A stretch of 64,000 nt of DNA from Strix aluco (lineage: Eukaryota; Chordata; Aves; Strigiformes; Strigidae), in the NCBI RefSeq assembly GCF_031877795.1, contig NC_133938.1, positions 16,834,920 through 16,898,919 of the forward strand. The letters are read 5' to 3'. The notes below the pieces were generated by a model. It was not told the origin of the DNA and did no database searches. It worked only from the letters and a program-made list of their open reading frames with translations. Of the stretch, positions 1 through 14,800 are shown piece after piece. The position numbers and the translations under genes were made by a program. Numbering within the stretch: the first letter of the stretch is position 1; each line of letters starts with the position of its first letter.

Positions 1-18
1 ACCATTCACATAAGCAAC

Positions 19-24
19 TTTATT
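19..24 (-). promoter_or_regulatory. Candidate distal polyadenylation signal AATAAA
   Basis: On the minus strand this reads AATAAA, inside ACAAATAAAGTTGC. It would end a very long (about 5.8 kb) ZNHIT6 3'UTR or another minus-strand transcript. Hexamers like this are frequent by chance in AT-rich DNA, so the call is weak without transcript data. Confidence 0.3.
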
Positions 25-3000
25 TGTCTTGAAATACAACCACTTACGGCATGGAATGTAGCAACTGTCCAGGAAGAAAAGATTACACAAGATTTTGTAA
101 GGTTGTCATTTACCAGGCAAGAAATTTAAAGGTAGGGTGCATAGATTTGCCAGATTGGAATCTAGCTAGGACACGTACATTAACAGCTTAACGTCATGAT
201 GAATGGCGTTTCAGTAAGAATGAAGGGACTCCATTATAAGCAACAGCTAAACAGTCAGCAGTGTAGTCCAGCAATATTTTGAGAATCCTGGTTGAACACC
301 AGATCAAAAGAAGCCCAGTATATTGACTGAGTCAAACACCAGTTTCTCCGAAGCTACTGATTTCCTTCAGCATCTCAAACCAACCAGGTTAGATCCTAAT
401 TAGTTGATGAATTTGACAAAATCAGACATCAAGATGTTGATGCTGTAAAACCAGCAAGCCTATTAAGGAGAACTTAAACCGGGAAAACATATTTTACTCT
501 GCAGAAGCACATACTTGTGCTGTAGTGGAACAACCCCATTAAAATCAATATGCATGCCCAAGCACAGCTGAAAATAGAGGTAGGAAAAGAGATCAACAAA
601 GAGATACCACTGAAAAGTTTAGATATGAAAGTGATGGGGACTTCTCAGGCAAGCTTTTAACGCCACCCATTTCTCTTCTTCCTGCATATCTACACCTCAT
701 CCACCAACTTCATTTTTACCTCACTTGGGCATATCTCTACTCCCTATTGGAACTCTTGGCAAAATGGACAAGTTCTGGGGCTACAATACAATTCAGCGGA
801 AAACCTTGCAGCAAGGAGTGGAAAGGCGATAGCAGCTTTCACAGTCACTTCTTCCTCCTTCTTGAAGCAGAACTGGGATGATAGGAAGAAAGTGGCAATG
901 TGATTTTAAAACCACTTTTGCTTTCTCCACCAGGCAGGATCCTGCAGGAACCAGCCAGCTCCCAGCGTGGTAATTTGTTCTCTAAATCAAGACTCCCTCT
1001 CCTCTCTCATTTTTATCCCCGCTGCTTTGGCAGATTATTTTTAACCCATTCTGATTTGTTATGCAACCCCATGAACGGCTGTACTGATGCAACTGATGCA
1101 AAAAAAAGCCTCATGCAAAAGGATTAGATAAATATGAGGACTACTGTGCCAGTTAAAAAAAACAAACAAAACAAAACCTCACTGTTTCTATCACTAATAG
1201 CAGCCAGTAAGTCCACAAAGACTTCCCCTTGCCCCAAAGGTAGGCAAGGCTCTAGTGGCTTTCCATATTTTATCACTCTATTGTTTTTTCCTGCCAAAAA
1301 GCCTACTACAGTAAGATAGCCTGGAAATGCTTTTCGTCAGGAAAAGTTAGCAGTGGTGAAATCAGGCCAAGCCAGTGGAACTTTGCTTCCAAAACAAAAA
1401 AAATGTTAAAATGCAGAGCCAATGAGGGAAAGAAGCTCTTGCAATAGAAGCATCATTAGAGCTAAGTCACTGTCCGATGGGTCACTGAGACCCAGGCAGG
1501 ACACAGTGGGAACACATTCCTGTTATCAAATCACAGACAGGCAGCAAAACAACTATCCTTGTTTTTCCTGGTTTTACATGTCATCTGCAACTTCCCTTTC
1601 AGTTTCAGTATTTATTTCAAGTTGTTTTTGCTGCCATTTCTTGTTTGTCTTGCATACATGTGACTTCCTTCCATTTCACCACAAATTTCCACCAAATAAA
1701 ACCATATGCACTGCCATAGCAACATTTTAATACAAACACAGGGTAATCTTTGTTCACTGAAATACACAGTTCATTTTTTTTTTTGTCTTATTAACAGAAC
1801 CTGCATCTGCATACAGTTTAACTAATGTCATAGCAACAACATAAACACAAATTCAAGATATTTTTTCCTTTGGAGGGAGGAAGAATAAATATTTTCAGGA
1901 AAAGAGTGTGGGACTTCAGAAAGCAAAATGAAGTGTTTGTGACCAAATATGGCCTGAAGTTACATCATCACAGCTCTGTATTTACTCTTTGAAAGCCTGC
2001 TCTTGTAAGGTGTTATACATTCTCAGTTCCTACAGATGTCAATAGAGAACAGCTGTATCTGGCAGTGCAAGGTCTGAATCACAGCTGTGCTTATACACAA
2101 CACATAGGTGCTCTCAGCACTACGGTGAACTTGGAAATTTATGCACTTTTTTAGACTAGAGTGCATGCTCTGCATGACAGTTTTACTCCTAATGCAAAGT
2201 AAAACTGCACTGTTTGACTGAAAGAACAAAAATCGGTCCAGCATGCCTCTAAGACCTAGCACAACCACACATCTTGAGGCGTGACCCTCTTTTCCTCTAC
2301 GGATCAACAATTCCTAATGCAGAGATAATTACAGTAAAACCTAGAATTCAGATGTGTTCATTCAAAACTTAGTTGTTACACTGACAGGGGGTATAACATT
2401 GTTTATCCAGGACAGCTCAATAGCTTATGCCTCATACCCCCAGGAAGTTATACAAAAAAAGGAGAAGAACCAAGTTCTCTCCTATGGCTGACTCAGTCCT
2501 ACCTCTCAGCTATTGCTATGCTCTTAGCTATGCTGTATTTTTGTCCTTTATGGCTTGTGAAAGGGATGACTTCATTAAGCTTTTAATTTTTTTAAGTAGT
2601 GCGTTCATTCATGACAAAAGCCTTTACTCTTTGCTTTGTAAGCTGATGGTCCTGCAGCTCAAGCATGCTGTGAGGGTTCAGGGTTTGAAACCTGGAAAGT
2701 CTAAACATTAAAAGAAATGCCGTAACAACACTACTCACAAATAGCTTGTTCCTTCTGTGACAAGTAGTTTATAGAGAAAAATAAATGTGTAGTAGGCATA
2801 AAATCAAGCCCTCAACGCAAGCTGGTGTTGAATGAATATGAGAACAGCATCACGCAGTTTTCATTCAGAGACATCATCTGTGCTGAAACAAGGCAGAGTC
2901 CTGTAGGGATCCTCATGTAATGATTACAAATTGGACAGAACTGAAGTCTTACATGCAGCCTTAACTCCATGTCTTGAATTTCAAGTGTTGGAACAGAAAT

Positions 3001-5601
3001 TTAAAAATACAGCTTTTAAAGATGCATTTTCTCTCTTCATTTTATTACAAGATGCTTGTTTTGGGTTAAGTCACTCAGAAAGACTTCCCCTAACTGCCTA
3101 TGAAAGTGTTAAAAACCATCTGCCCAGCCAAAGAGTGCATAAACTTTGATTAAAACAGTAACCTTATTAGTATTGGAATTACCACTGTTGCAGGACCTTC
3201 ATTGGTCACCTGTCATCAGTAAGGCTGTGCTTTTAGCCAGAGACCATCATTTTGATTAATTTTTATGAACAAAAATTGAAAACGTTTAGCAAAACTGAGT
3301 AAAAATAATTGATTTTCATCTTGGCTTGCATTTGACTCATGACTGCTCAAACTAGTGTAACTGTTATCAAATCTAAATAAAAATAGGTAAATAGTAACCT
3401 GGGAATCAATGGCAAATGCTACCAAGGCCTTTTACTCTCAATTTGATTCAACTCTGGAAGATGCTTCCCAGCTTTGTTTGGGAAATTTCAGTTCTAGTAA
3501 CCACCACAGGAATGCTACTTAATAATTTTTTAAAACCTTCTTTATGGTAGGAAAAAATTTAAATGTGAAGGATAGATTTAACAGCATCTTCATTTAAAAA
3601 CAAATTATGGTTGCATTTGACTTACAAGGAAGTTTAAACTAGATTTATAGAAGGAAAAAAAACAAACCCACACAGGCAAATCCTTTCATACAATTAATGA
3701 AAACCTCCAAGAGTGTAGAAAAGTAATGCAAATTACAAATCTGCGTTCCTCAGCCAAAGACTAATCACACACACATGCAGATCAACACTAATATTTGCAG
3801 CACTCTCATTTCCACTGTGTGCTATGAATCTTAACAGAAATGCCACGCTTTTACTCCAGATGAAACATTTTCTGGCAAATGAACTGTGGCAGTTTTGCTG
3901 TTCTGCTCTTTTGTCGGTGTTATTATGAACAAGTTCAAGACTGATTTAAAGTAATTTGTGGCTACCAAGTCAGCGTGTAGTAATCACTGATTAGGAAAAG
4001 CTTATTCACTTTCACTGAACTGAAAAAATATGAAAGCAGCACCTATAGCGAGGAATCCTGGTCCTTTAAAAAGGGTTAAAAAAACAAACACTGAAACAAG
4101 AGGTGGGCAGAGGACCAACAATGACTAAAAAAGAAAATAGAGCACAGGTGGCTACTGCCAGGCAAGAAGAAAAACTTCCCTGTTTTACCAGGGATTGCAA
4201 AACACACAAGGGAAAGGACATGTGATACCACTGTGACAAAAAGTAGTATGTGACTACAAAGGTCTGACACTCTTTCCAAACTTCAGTAGCTAGATGTCAC
4301 AGCAAACAATTTTTTAATGACCATTTATTTGCAAAGGTGTGAAAAAAGTAACTTCTAAAACAGCTCAAAAATCTTCTCCCCACAGCATGACTGGTAAGGA
4401 ACCGACAGCCCTGTGCCCTGAAGCCTGGACTGAGAGTCTGGAAGCCCGAGCCCTCTCCCATACTGCTGCCACAGCCTCCTGTTACCTCAAAAAGTTCCGT
4501 CACTGCTTTCTGTTGTCTTTCCACCTATAATGCCAGCAGTAGCAGGAATAAGACTCAGGACTGAAAAACCACCTTCATGGCAGCTTAGTGTGCATCCCAT
4601 GCCACCAACTTTTGTCACAAAGGTGTTAGTCTCAAGCAGGAGACATACAGACTGGGGTAACAACAATGGCAGCAACAACCTCACAGAGCTGTTTATAAAG
4701 TGTTCATGTCCTTAAGACTTTACAGATGCTGACTTAGCTAGACCTTTGCAAACTAACCCCAAATGCCTGTGCTAATTCCTGAGAACTCCCCAGTGCAAGT
4801 GTGCAGAGGGGCCCACCTGCCTCTCACAGCCCACAGCGCACAGTTGGACCCCACAGATACAGTGGTAAGTGGTCTGGGATACAGAAATCTTCCCAGAAGT
4901 TAACAACAGATTTCTACTGTCAGCAGATGATACAGTACAGGACTTTTTAAAAAGGTTTATTTGTTTTTAAGTAGGTAAATTTAGTTGATATTCCAGTAAA
5001 TCTTTACAATACCTGGCTTCAGTTGGTAAACTAGTTATCTGATATGCATAACTTAAGCATTGTTTAGAAGTCCAAGATATTAGCACTAGTGACACTCTAT
5101 GTATCAATTTCTATTGATTTTAAAACCCACGCTAAATTAGAAGATCAGGGTAGAAGGTTAAACATACAGCAACATGCCATTCTGAAAACATGGTTTGACC
5201 TGTCCTTAACACATTAAACAAGATGCAACCAAGTAAGAAAAAAAAATAATGTATTGCACCAAGCACCCAAAATGTCACCACAGAAGATTAAAGTCAGAAG
5301 TAAGATCATTTGCAGCAGCTCAGCATGACAACAGAATACTCTAAAAGAAAATTAATCTAATGAAACACCAGTGGGGTTTTTCTAGTAAGTTTAAGCATTA
5401 AGACTCAAATCCACATATAAATATGCAATCAGATATTTAAACTCAGAAATCAGACACTGAGCTGTCAGGGCAAAAGGAAAAATATATTGTTGAAGCTAAC
5501 TTGGAAACTTTGAATCTGTGTTACTCTGATTTATTAAAGATACATGGACAAAAGGCTGCAATTAATTAAGAATACCATTTTTTTCTGGAACCAGCAATCT
5601 C

Positions 5602-5607
5602 TTTATT
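5602..5607 (-). promoter_or_regulatory. Candidate proximal polyadenylation signal AATAAA of ZNHIT6
   Basis: Minus-strand AATAAA about 170 nt past the ZNHIT6 stop codon, which would give a short 3'UTR. A weaker ATTAAA lies nearer the stop at 5717-5722. Which one is used cannot be told from sequence alone. Confidence 0.4.
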
Positions 5608-5777
5608 TACATCCCTGAATATGCATTACTAAATCCAAAAATAAGCAGGCACTTTGGAAGTGCTGCCTTTAGTGAAAGAAGCCATCCAAACCTCTGAGAA
5701 CTCTGCTGTATAAAGATTTAATTAAATAATAAAAAAAATACAAAATGCTCATTCCACCCTCTTCTCTCAAAGAACTG

Positions 5778-5863
5778 TCATGAACTGTCCCGAATTTCCC
5801 CTTCTTCCATAGATGAAAGGGATGAACTTTCACTGTCCGAGTTCTCTGCAGGTTCACTGGCAT
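5778..5863 (-). CDS. ZNHIT6: ZNHIT6 coding exon 10, C-terminal tail and stop (residues 263-290)
   Basis: 86 nt after acceptor ACCCTCAG. It encodes the acidic serine-rich tail [20 protein letters not shown], then EGEIRDSS and TGA at 5780-5778. The phase joins exon 9 (G|AT = Asp263). The tail is poorly conserved in the family, so this exon rests on splice signals, phase and the acidic character rather than on homology. The SD/SE-rich sequence is a possible CK2 target. Confidence 0.82.
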
Positions 5864-8800
5864 CTGAGGGTGTAGGACACAAACAAAAACCAAACAAGCA
5901 ATTAGTTTCAGCAATATTGTTTCTTTATCAGAGGCAGCTTTGTATCTTCTTTTCCTTTTAATCACACTTTCCTGAGGACAGCTATTTCATCAGACATAAC
6001 CAGTGTCATAACATGGGATAAAGCCCTAGGTAGGACCTTGTTGAAGGAGAAAGCAAGACAAAGGTGAGAATTTCTTCCAGTTTTTAAATGTTGGTCTTTC
6101 AGACAAGTGTAGGTAAGCAGAGTATTTATCCCCCACAAAACTCTTCCTCTTCATCCACTGAGAATTTCAAATTGTTCACTTGGCTTATTTGTTTTAAATG
6201 TTGTTTTCTGGGTTACTGTATACATGTATCGTAACTGTAAAGAATTACAAATCATTTACACCTTTATTAGCGTTTCAGTTAAGATGAGGAACTATTAAGA
6301 AATTCTCAGTGGAAATGGGAAATTAAGATGATGCACCTTGCTCCTTCCACATGTTCCAGCATCCTAAACATGGCGTTAATCTGTGTGAATCCATGAGCTA
6401 AGGCTGATGAGGTTACAGCTGCACTGTAACTTGTGCTTTAGGACATGGCTGTTGTGCTCTGCCAAGATCGTATCATGAAGCACTCATTTCCCAAACTGGT
6501 TTTCAGCCTCACACTCTCAGACTCCTTCTTTAACAAGCACTGACCCCGCTCACCTTGTGGTGAGGTCACCAAATGCCACTGGTCGATGGCACTCAGGCAG
6601 CACAAAAACAAACTACAGCAAAGTCAGCCCGTCAGCCCATGATTCACACATGCTCTGCTCTCATTGTTATTTTCAGTGCTTGATCCAACTATGAATTTAA
6701 AGAAGTTTTTGAGCATTTAGTGTCAGATGCTTCATTAAGGAAATGTTACTGAAAGGGAGCTGATGAAGTATAGTTACTGTCAAGATAAGTTCTACAGCTG
6801 GCAAACATGAATAGTACATAGGACACAGTGTGCACCTGTACAGTTTCAATGGAATTTGTTCAAGAAAATAGAAGCATTTCACCCAGAAACATTGGAGGTC
6901 ACATTTTGTCTACATTAAATCTAGTGTATAATCAATTAACATTTATATGCCAGATATGTACTCAGTAATGCACAAAGTAAGGATTGTTTTTGCCCCTAAG
7001 TCCTGTGAAAACTTCTATAATCCCCTACTATCTTCAGCCATGACTGACCTTGTATGCCGAAATCAGAGCACCTGTACTTTTTGCTGTAAGCAAGTCAAGC
7101 ATCAAAACATCACATAAAAGAATGTGGCAATCTTCTGACTCACAGTGAAGCTCGACAAATTTTAGCTTTAGTTTAGTCTGTTACAGTAAGTTTTATTTAA
7201 CAGGAATTCTAGATTGTCGTCACTCAAAATAACATATTTTTATGGTGTTGATAGCATTCCCTATAAATTAAGATTGCCCAGTCCTTCCCACGATAAAACT
7301 GTCTGCAGTTTACTTATAATGTAAAATTTTACTTATAATGTAAAATGGGTTTAAATTTTTCAGTGCCAGTTTCCTTCCTCAAACCTTATTTTCCTTATTT
7401 TTTTGAAAGTTTCAGCCAAAATACTTCAGCCATTTCTGAGAACAAGGACAGGAGAAATAGGCTTTGTCCTCATTAAATTCTAGCAGTCTCTCTTGGCGTC
7501 TAGCTCTAGCTCTCCCCCAGCCTTTGGGGGGAGTCACTTGAATCACGGGGGGAATGGTGACCTTTCCCCAGCACGTGCCTGTTGCTGTGGCAATGAAAAC
7601 TTGCCTCTGTTCCTTCTGGGGAAGGGGGTAGAGCTGAGATTGCTCTGTAAAGAGGCTTCATTTTAGCAGTTAAATTCCCACAAAACTTTGTTTCTTTTTC
7701 CAGCCTGGGCTCTTTGAAAACAGACCCTGGAGGGCTATGGTAGTTGAAGCCCCTGCGCTCCAGCAGACACCCTGCCAGACATCCACTCATCAATGCGGCA
7801 GCTGTTTGCCCGGAATGCCAAGGGCAGGTCAGCCAGACAGGCGCTCCGAGACAACTGTCCCTGCCGGTGCACATGGAGGAGGAAGGCAGAAAGGAAAGGC
7901 AGTATTGACAGAGATAGGGTAAGCCAGAGCAGGATGGATGGCTTAGGAGTGTGCAACTGATACAAAAAGCCACACGTGTCGAAGAAACTGGACTGCAAGT
8001 AACACACAAGATGCCTCAGCAGAAAGGTCACCTCTTGGGAGATGGGAGTGGGCTAAAGCACCTCTCTGATTACAACAGACTTCTCCCTGGAGAGTCTGGA
8101 GGTGAACCCAAGATTTCCACTCTTAGCAATTATCTGTGAATGCAACTGGTAAAGCAAACTAAATACTGTATTTTCTCCTTTATTCTATAAGATGACACAC
8201 AACAGAAGAGCACATGATTGTGCCATACTTCAACAAAAGTGCTATTTTGTCTTCAAGCGGAATAACTGCAGAAAAAAAGCCCTCATATTTTTATATTCAT
8301 GTTCTGAACATGCTTTTCCTGAAAGAAGCTGGGGTTACTGTGGCAGGCTTCCACTCTTAACAGAAAAAGCTCCAAGAACACGGGGTCCAAACCAAACTCA
8401 AGGCTGAAGTATTAATATGTTAACTAAAAAGATGTACAAAAATAAATTATGAGAAAAATTGTGAAAATAACTTCCCCCCCCCCCCCCCCCCCTTAACTAT
8501 AATCTTTTGCTGTGTTGTACCCAGGACACCTCAACACAGAGCTGTGCACTTGATTTTTATGGAATCTACAGAAACAGTTAAAAAAAAATTTAAGAAAATT
8601 AATGGTTCCCAAAACCTGAAATAGCTGCCAGGGTTTCTTGAATATCAGCTTCAGGGATGACTAACTGAATGATCCCTGCAGCACAGGAGGGTCACCGTCC
8701 TGAAGACACACACTTGCACTGCCCTGTAACAGAGCTATCGGCACTTCCCCAGCTATTACTGACTCTCTCTTCCCTTTGCCCTTCTACTCTGCCTTCTACA

Positions 8801-11800
8801 GACTCAGCTAGTTGCTGTTGCAGCACAACCTCAAAATATAGTTGGACAATCAACACTTATTTGAATCTATACCTACTACTGAAAAGCAAGGGACCTAGAT
8901 CAAGAAATAATGGATAAACTGAAAGTATCTAGTTTCTTTGTACTCCAGTATATGTACATACAATCCTAGGGTGAGTATCAGTGGCCCTAGGTGCTCAGGG
9001 AAGACTCATTTCCTGGCATGGTGTCTCACTCTGAGCTCTTGCAGTACATACTGCAAGAAATATTTGCATGCCATTTCTTTGAGAGCAGATTGCTCCAATG
9101 GATCACTTAGTGTCATCTAGCCAGAACAGCCAAGATCCATGAAAGTTTGGTATCACTGGTACAATATTCTCAGTCTCCTATTTATTCAGTGAAATTATGT
9201 ACCTATAGAGCCGTGATTGAGTTGCCGCAGAGAAACAGCCATTGCAAACATATTTCAAAGCTTTTCCTCAGAAATCTGTAAAAATTACAAACTGGTCCAT
9301 CACTGAAAAGTACGGAATTTGGTAACTAAAGTGACAAGCTGGGCGACTAAGAGACAAGGGAACTGATTCCCTCTATCAGCAGCTGCAGAAAGCTAAGCTG
9401 GGACACAAAGCATTTATACTGGGGAGAAATATGGACATTAACTTCAAAAATAAAATACAAATGTCTGCTAGACCTGGACTCTCCTCTAAGTCAACTCCAT
9501 GATTAAAGTTTTCTCTCAACTAAGTACTTTTTGAAAGATAACATCGTGCTTTTAACCTACCCAAACAGCTACTTTGCCATCATGATTTCTAATAACTATC
9601 CTGTAATTCAGAATTATTTGTCCAGTGTTAGGAGTTATGCTGGGAAATAATGAGGAATGATTCCTTTGTATGATTAGCAGGCTTACTTAAAACTCATCTT
9701 CTGCAGACAGCTTAACTTTTTAGAAATAACTAACTCTGTCAAACTTTGCTACATACAAAATTTGGCACAAGTCTGCAAAGTTGTTTTAACTTAATGGCTA
9801 AATATATATATATAAAAAAAGAATCAAGCACCAGTAAACAAAGTTAGGAAAAACACATACAATACAGCTTATGGATGTAAGCCATCAGCCAGCAGTTTTA
9901 AGACAGAGCATTCACAACAGCTTTTTCATAGACATCTTTTATATCCAGAGGGAAATACAAGACATACTGCACATTCCTGGTATTATTAATAGGTGTATCC
10001 TTAATTATTGTTTATTTAACTAAAATAGCCAAGTATAGCATAACAGGAAATAAATATATGCTTACCTTGGCCAAGAACCACCATGTCATTCTTCAGTGTT
10101 TTCAAGACCACAAATAACGTTGGATACTCAATTATTACTTTGCCTTTCAAATTGTCTAGGAGGCTTCTACTGGCATCCAGTTCATTGTACCTTAAAAATA
10201 ACAGGGAAGTTTATTATAAATTTTAATACTACCACAGACATAACGTACACTTTCTGGAAAAAAACAAAACAAAACAAACACCTTTCTTGCAATTCACAGG
10301 ATTTTCAGATTCTATCATGTTCAGAAGACCTCACGATTCAAATTACATATCCAGTCTTATTATCCAACTACATAATCTTTTTTAAACCCTCCTAACATCT
10401 AAGCATAAGAACAAGAGAATCAAAGTCAGATTTCTCTAAGGACTGATATGTTTTATGAGTTCGTAATGACTACCTTTACCAACTGGATGCGGACATAGAG
10501 TTATCAAAATGGATATATTTACCAAAGTCAGATTCTAAATTAAAAATAAGACTTTATGGGCTTTAACACTACAAGTTTAATTTACATGGTTAGTAGTGTA
10601 CCTTATTTATCCCGTTTGCTTCTCAGTGAAGTACTGGGAAGATGAAATAAAAAGCATATCTGGACAACTACTAAAGTGAAGGTATAGTGAAAGCACTCAG
10701 AGCTTTGCCTTTCTAGAAGTAAGGGCTCTCATACTCAGAACACTGGGGCAATAATTTCTAAAAGATGGTACAACACCCCTATTTACGCCTAGGCAAATTT
10801 CTGCTAACAGCACCATCTGTAAGAAACCCCCTGTAGAAATCCCCATGTATGTGTGTGCTACAAGAGGCACATGACTCAGATGCGCAGTCCTTTCCCAGAA
10901 AAGGGCTCCTCTTCACCCTGGAGGGTGAAGCCAGGTAAGTAACAAACAATGCACAGTAATAAAAAGAAATTGAGCATCTTCTCCACAATTATTTCCTAGA
11001 ACTATAATATTCTCTCCCAAATCTTTAACTGGAAACATGGACGTGGGATTCTTGGGAAAGGAAGGGACATTTCAAAGCCCCCTGAAAGAGAAATCCTGTT
11101 GCTTTCACTTGCTATAACTACAGCATCCAACAGATGCTCTGATATTATTACACTGCAATCCAAGTTATGCAATTCTTTCTGTAATCAGCATTATTAAATT
11201 ACTACTAAGCCATTGTATCAGTTGAAGGCAAATGAAGTTCAAAACCAAAATATACTGTAGGCAATAAATGGAGTATTTCCCATAGCTGCTCTACATCCTC
11301 TGATCATTAACATATTATGCAGTTTTTCTTTTGCCAAAACCAACACTGGATGGGTGAAGGAAATGATAAACTTTATGATTTACAGTAATGTGTGATTAAG
11401 AACAGTACATCAGAGGAGTCAGCACACAAGAAGAATACTGAAGGTAAAACAGGATTTGAGTTCTTGGGATTTAAGGGAAACTTAGTTTGAGCAAAAACTA
11501 TTTCTCTCTCATATTCAACTTCAATCATCATGAAAATATTTGGTTTCATGTTTCTCTCAACCCAAAGTAATTATGACCTCTTCTTACTGAAACCCTTTAA
11601 AAGGGATAACAGTATATTACATTTCTTACTGAATGAATGCATTCATAACTTGTGGATTAACACACATGAACAGAAACATATTTACTGCTTTATTTACAGT
11701 ACTCTAAATGCAAAGTATAGCAATACCTTTCCTTTGGCAAGGACCTCAACACATTCTTTTCTGGTTAAGCAAACATTTACCACCAAGAGGCTAAAGTAAT

Positions 11801-14800
11801 TCACATGCCACAATACACTTTCCATTATCTCATGTTTTAGACAAAACATCTTTAGCGTCCAGCTTGGCATAAGATAAAACATTTGTACTTAAAACTATTT
11901 TATGATAGTAAATTACTGAAGTGTTAGATCACTGAGTCAGAGCTTTATCTTTTTTGGTTTTAAAGTAAATTTTATTGGTTGACAGTGACAGAGAAACCAG
12001 CTAAATTTTTAGTGCATAATGTGGGCTGTAAACTTCAGGGAGAATATAACAAAGGAGCTTAATGCTTCTCGTTTTTAAACTTAGCTGTTATTGTCTATGC
12101 TATCCAAAACTCCTCAGTCTACCACATTCCCTACTTTATACACAAATGCAAGTTGAGGTTTTCTGCTAATCTACCTGCCAACCTCCTCCTTGACTGTGCA
12201 TGCTTAGAAGGTCTCAAAAGAAAACTAATACTCGTCACTCAATCTCAAAGTCCAACACAGGATGGCTCCTGAGCAAGACTGATTTTTCAGGTTCTCTGTG
12301 AAAGACTTTGTCATGACCGAAACCCTTCCAATTTTATCCCAGAACTAGAACAGTCATACACCAGAGGGCGAACAACACAGACTTGCAGGCAAAAGATGAC
12401 TGCCCTGTAAGACCTTTCCAGAAGCGTATATACACACACAGTTTCAATTTTTACTCATGAAAAGGCTAGACCTGTTTGGAGAAAAAATGAAATGAAATGG
12501 CATTTTTACAAGTCTTGTAACTTCCTGTATTGACCATTCACTGGGATGAGCTGAACTTGCAGGGTAACACTGGAATGCAGGTCCTCCTGTGTATTTGGAG
12601 GGATGTGGTCTCACCACAGGTAGGAGATGGAGCAGGGAGAGCCTGGTAATCAGTTATTACCAGATATTCTTTTATCACCATTTTAACCTACTTGTCCTGT
12701 ATCACTGGGACTGTGTAGCCTGCTCAGTAAGAACCCATAACGAGCTGCAACCTTCTTCAGGCCCTTCCTTCACCATGCATTTCAAGTGACAACCCAGTAA
12801 AATGAATGACAACCAGCATAAGTCTGTCCTTTCACTCTGACTCTACCATGCTCCAGGGCCAGCTGCAAGAACCAACTTAACCGAGACTGCCATCGTAACA
12901 AGATCCTTCAGCCCTTCATGACAGGATGGATTTGAAGATAAACCTGGCTTCAAACGAAATGACCGCCTTGATAGAACCACTGCCATAACACCCCATCTTC
13001 ACATCTTTCTCTTAAATCCTCCCCCTGCTTTCTCTTTTCTCCTACTGCCCAGTTCATACAAATAGTCTGCACTACAGCTTCCTGATCTCTGTATTCAGTG
13101 GGACCTGTCTTTGCACCCTTCCCTCTCAATCTTCTTTCCTCCCTTGTATTACGTCCCACATATTTTCTCTCTCCCTTCCATACATTCCCTCAGCCTCCTT
13201 GTCCAACACCCACCATCTAATAATACACTTTCCTGATTATTTTCTTGCCCCAAGCTAGGCTTTATGCCCATGTCACAAAGCAAGAGATAGGCCTGGATTT
13301 CTTCTTAATAAGATTACTTCATTTATAAGGACCACAAAGAGACAATCTTGGCAGACAACAGCTTTTGATTTTAGCTGGAATGAAATAACAATAACTGCTT
13401 TTTAAAGGACAAAAATTAAATAAAATTTGTCTGCCAGCAGGCAGTTTAGAAGCCTACAAAAATTGTGACAATTGAGAAAATTTAACAAGATTCAGCAATC
13501 CCACATCAGTTCCTATATAAGCTGTAACAATTGCTCTACAAATGGCTTTGTTACCTTTCACAAAACACTGAAATTAATGTGGCTTTGCACTTCTGATAGC
13601 ATCTATGAGTTTCTGCAAAGGACAGTTTCACTATCTACAGTTATTCCACCACCTTCCAGGAATTCAACAACTCAGTCTCCTAATCTGTCTCCCACAGGCA
13701 GGAATGCCGTATTAGGTCACTGCATCACAAGCAGCTCCCCTCAAATGGAGCCTGTGGCTATCATCGCAGTGGCGTAACTTGTCTCCACAAATTCAGACAG
13801 CAGGAAATTCCCTGCTGATCAGGTTTTCCTGAATGTCATCTACAGGAACTTTGATTTTCATAATAATAAAGACAAATCCGCAATCTGGAATTAAAGATAA
13901 ATTGTAAATGTCTTTAGTTTAGTCTTCTAGACACTAAAAAGAGAACAAACAAGTTTTAACCATCTAAATAATTGTAAATATTACTAAAATGCATATTTGT
14001 ATAATGATGTTGGTAATTTTCCTATGAGAGAGATCAACTGAAACCCTCACGCATATTTTAAACAAAGATGATTTTTCTTCCTATAACTCAGTGGAAACAT
14101 CATGGTATTTACTTGGCATAATTCAGATACAATGAATCATGCTATCTATTTTGGGCCTAGTCCTAAAAATCCACAATCAAACTTCTGCTAACTTATGGGA
14201 AGAATGAAGATTTTTTTCTTCCCCTCAAAAGAGAGTAGCATTTCCTAGGTATCTGCATTTGCCTAGAAGACAGCAAAGACTGGGTACACAGCACTTAAAG
14301 TCTCTCCCAAGCACTCTTCTGAAGTGCTGCAGCATAGCGAAGATAATAACTAACAGATGGACTTTCATTCCTAAGTGGTGAATAACCTCTTCGTGTGGTT
14401 ATGATTTGGTGAACATGGAAGTAGTGAAATGCACTCTTGAATTAGGTATGAAAGGAAAGTTATATGGCAGAAAGTAAACACAATGTATTGAAATAACGCA
14501 CAATCTTTAACTTGTCACTAGAATTCTGACATTCTAAAAACCTCGAACACAGTGAATTTTGTTAGTCCATATGTGTGAAAAAGAACTAGAAAATTCAATG
14601 AGCAAAAAAAGCAGAGACCTTAGAAACAGAAAAAGGAAATTACTTGCCATAACACTTCCTTTGTAACTAATTCTTATCGACAGCTGAACGATATGAAAGA
14701 TTGCTCTGCTTGAACACTCTTAAGGAAGGGGGACAGAAACCAAGTCCAAGTTAATATTTTCATATAAAAAAATTATACTACAGTTTACACAAATATTTGA

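Larger units (their letters stand above)
1..5777. other. Region downstream of the ZNHIT6 stop (3'UTR and/or intergenic)
   Basis: AT-rich DNA without any convincing coding exon on either strand; open frames are short and show no family resemblance. Part of it must be ZNHIT6 3'UTR, but how much is unclear. Minus-strand AATAAA signals occur close to the stop (5602-5607) and at the very left edge (19-24). An A-rich (AAAAC)n-like tract lies near 1157-1180. Nothing else stands out. Confidence 0.6.
5864..10065 (-). other. ZNHIT6: ZNHIT6 intron 9 (4.2 kb)
   Basis: Between exons 9 and 10. It holds a perfect 19-bp tandem duplication (7309-7346), a GC-richer segment (about 7500-8130) with a long chance-like open frame, and a run of 19 C (8474-8492). 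No further coding exon was recognised. Confidence 0.85.
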
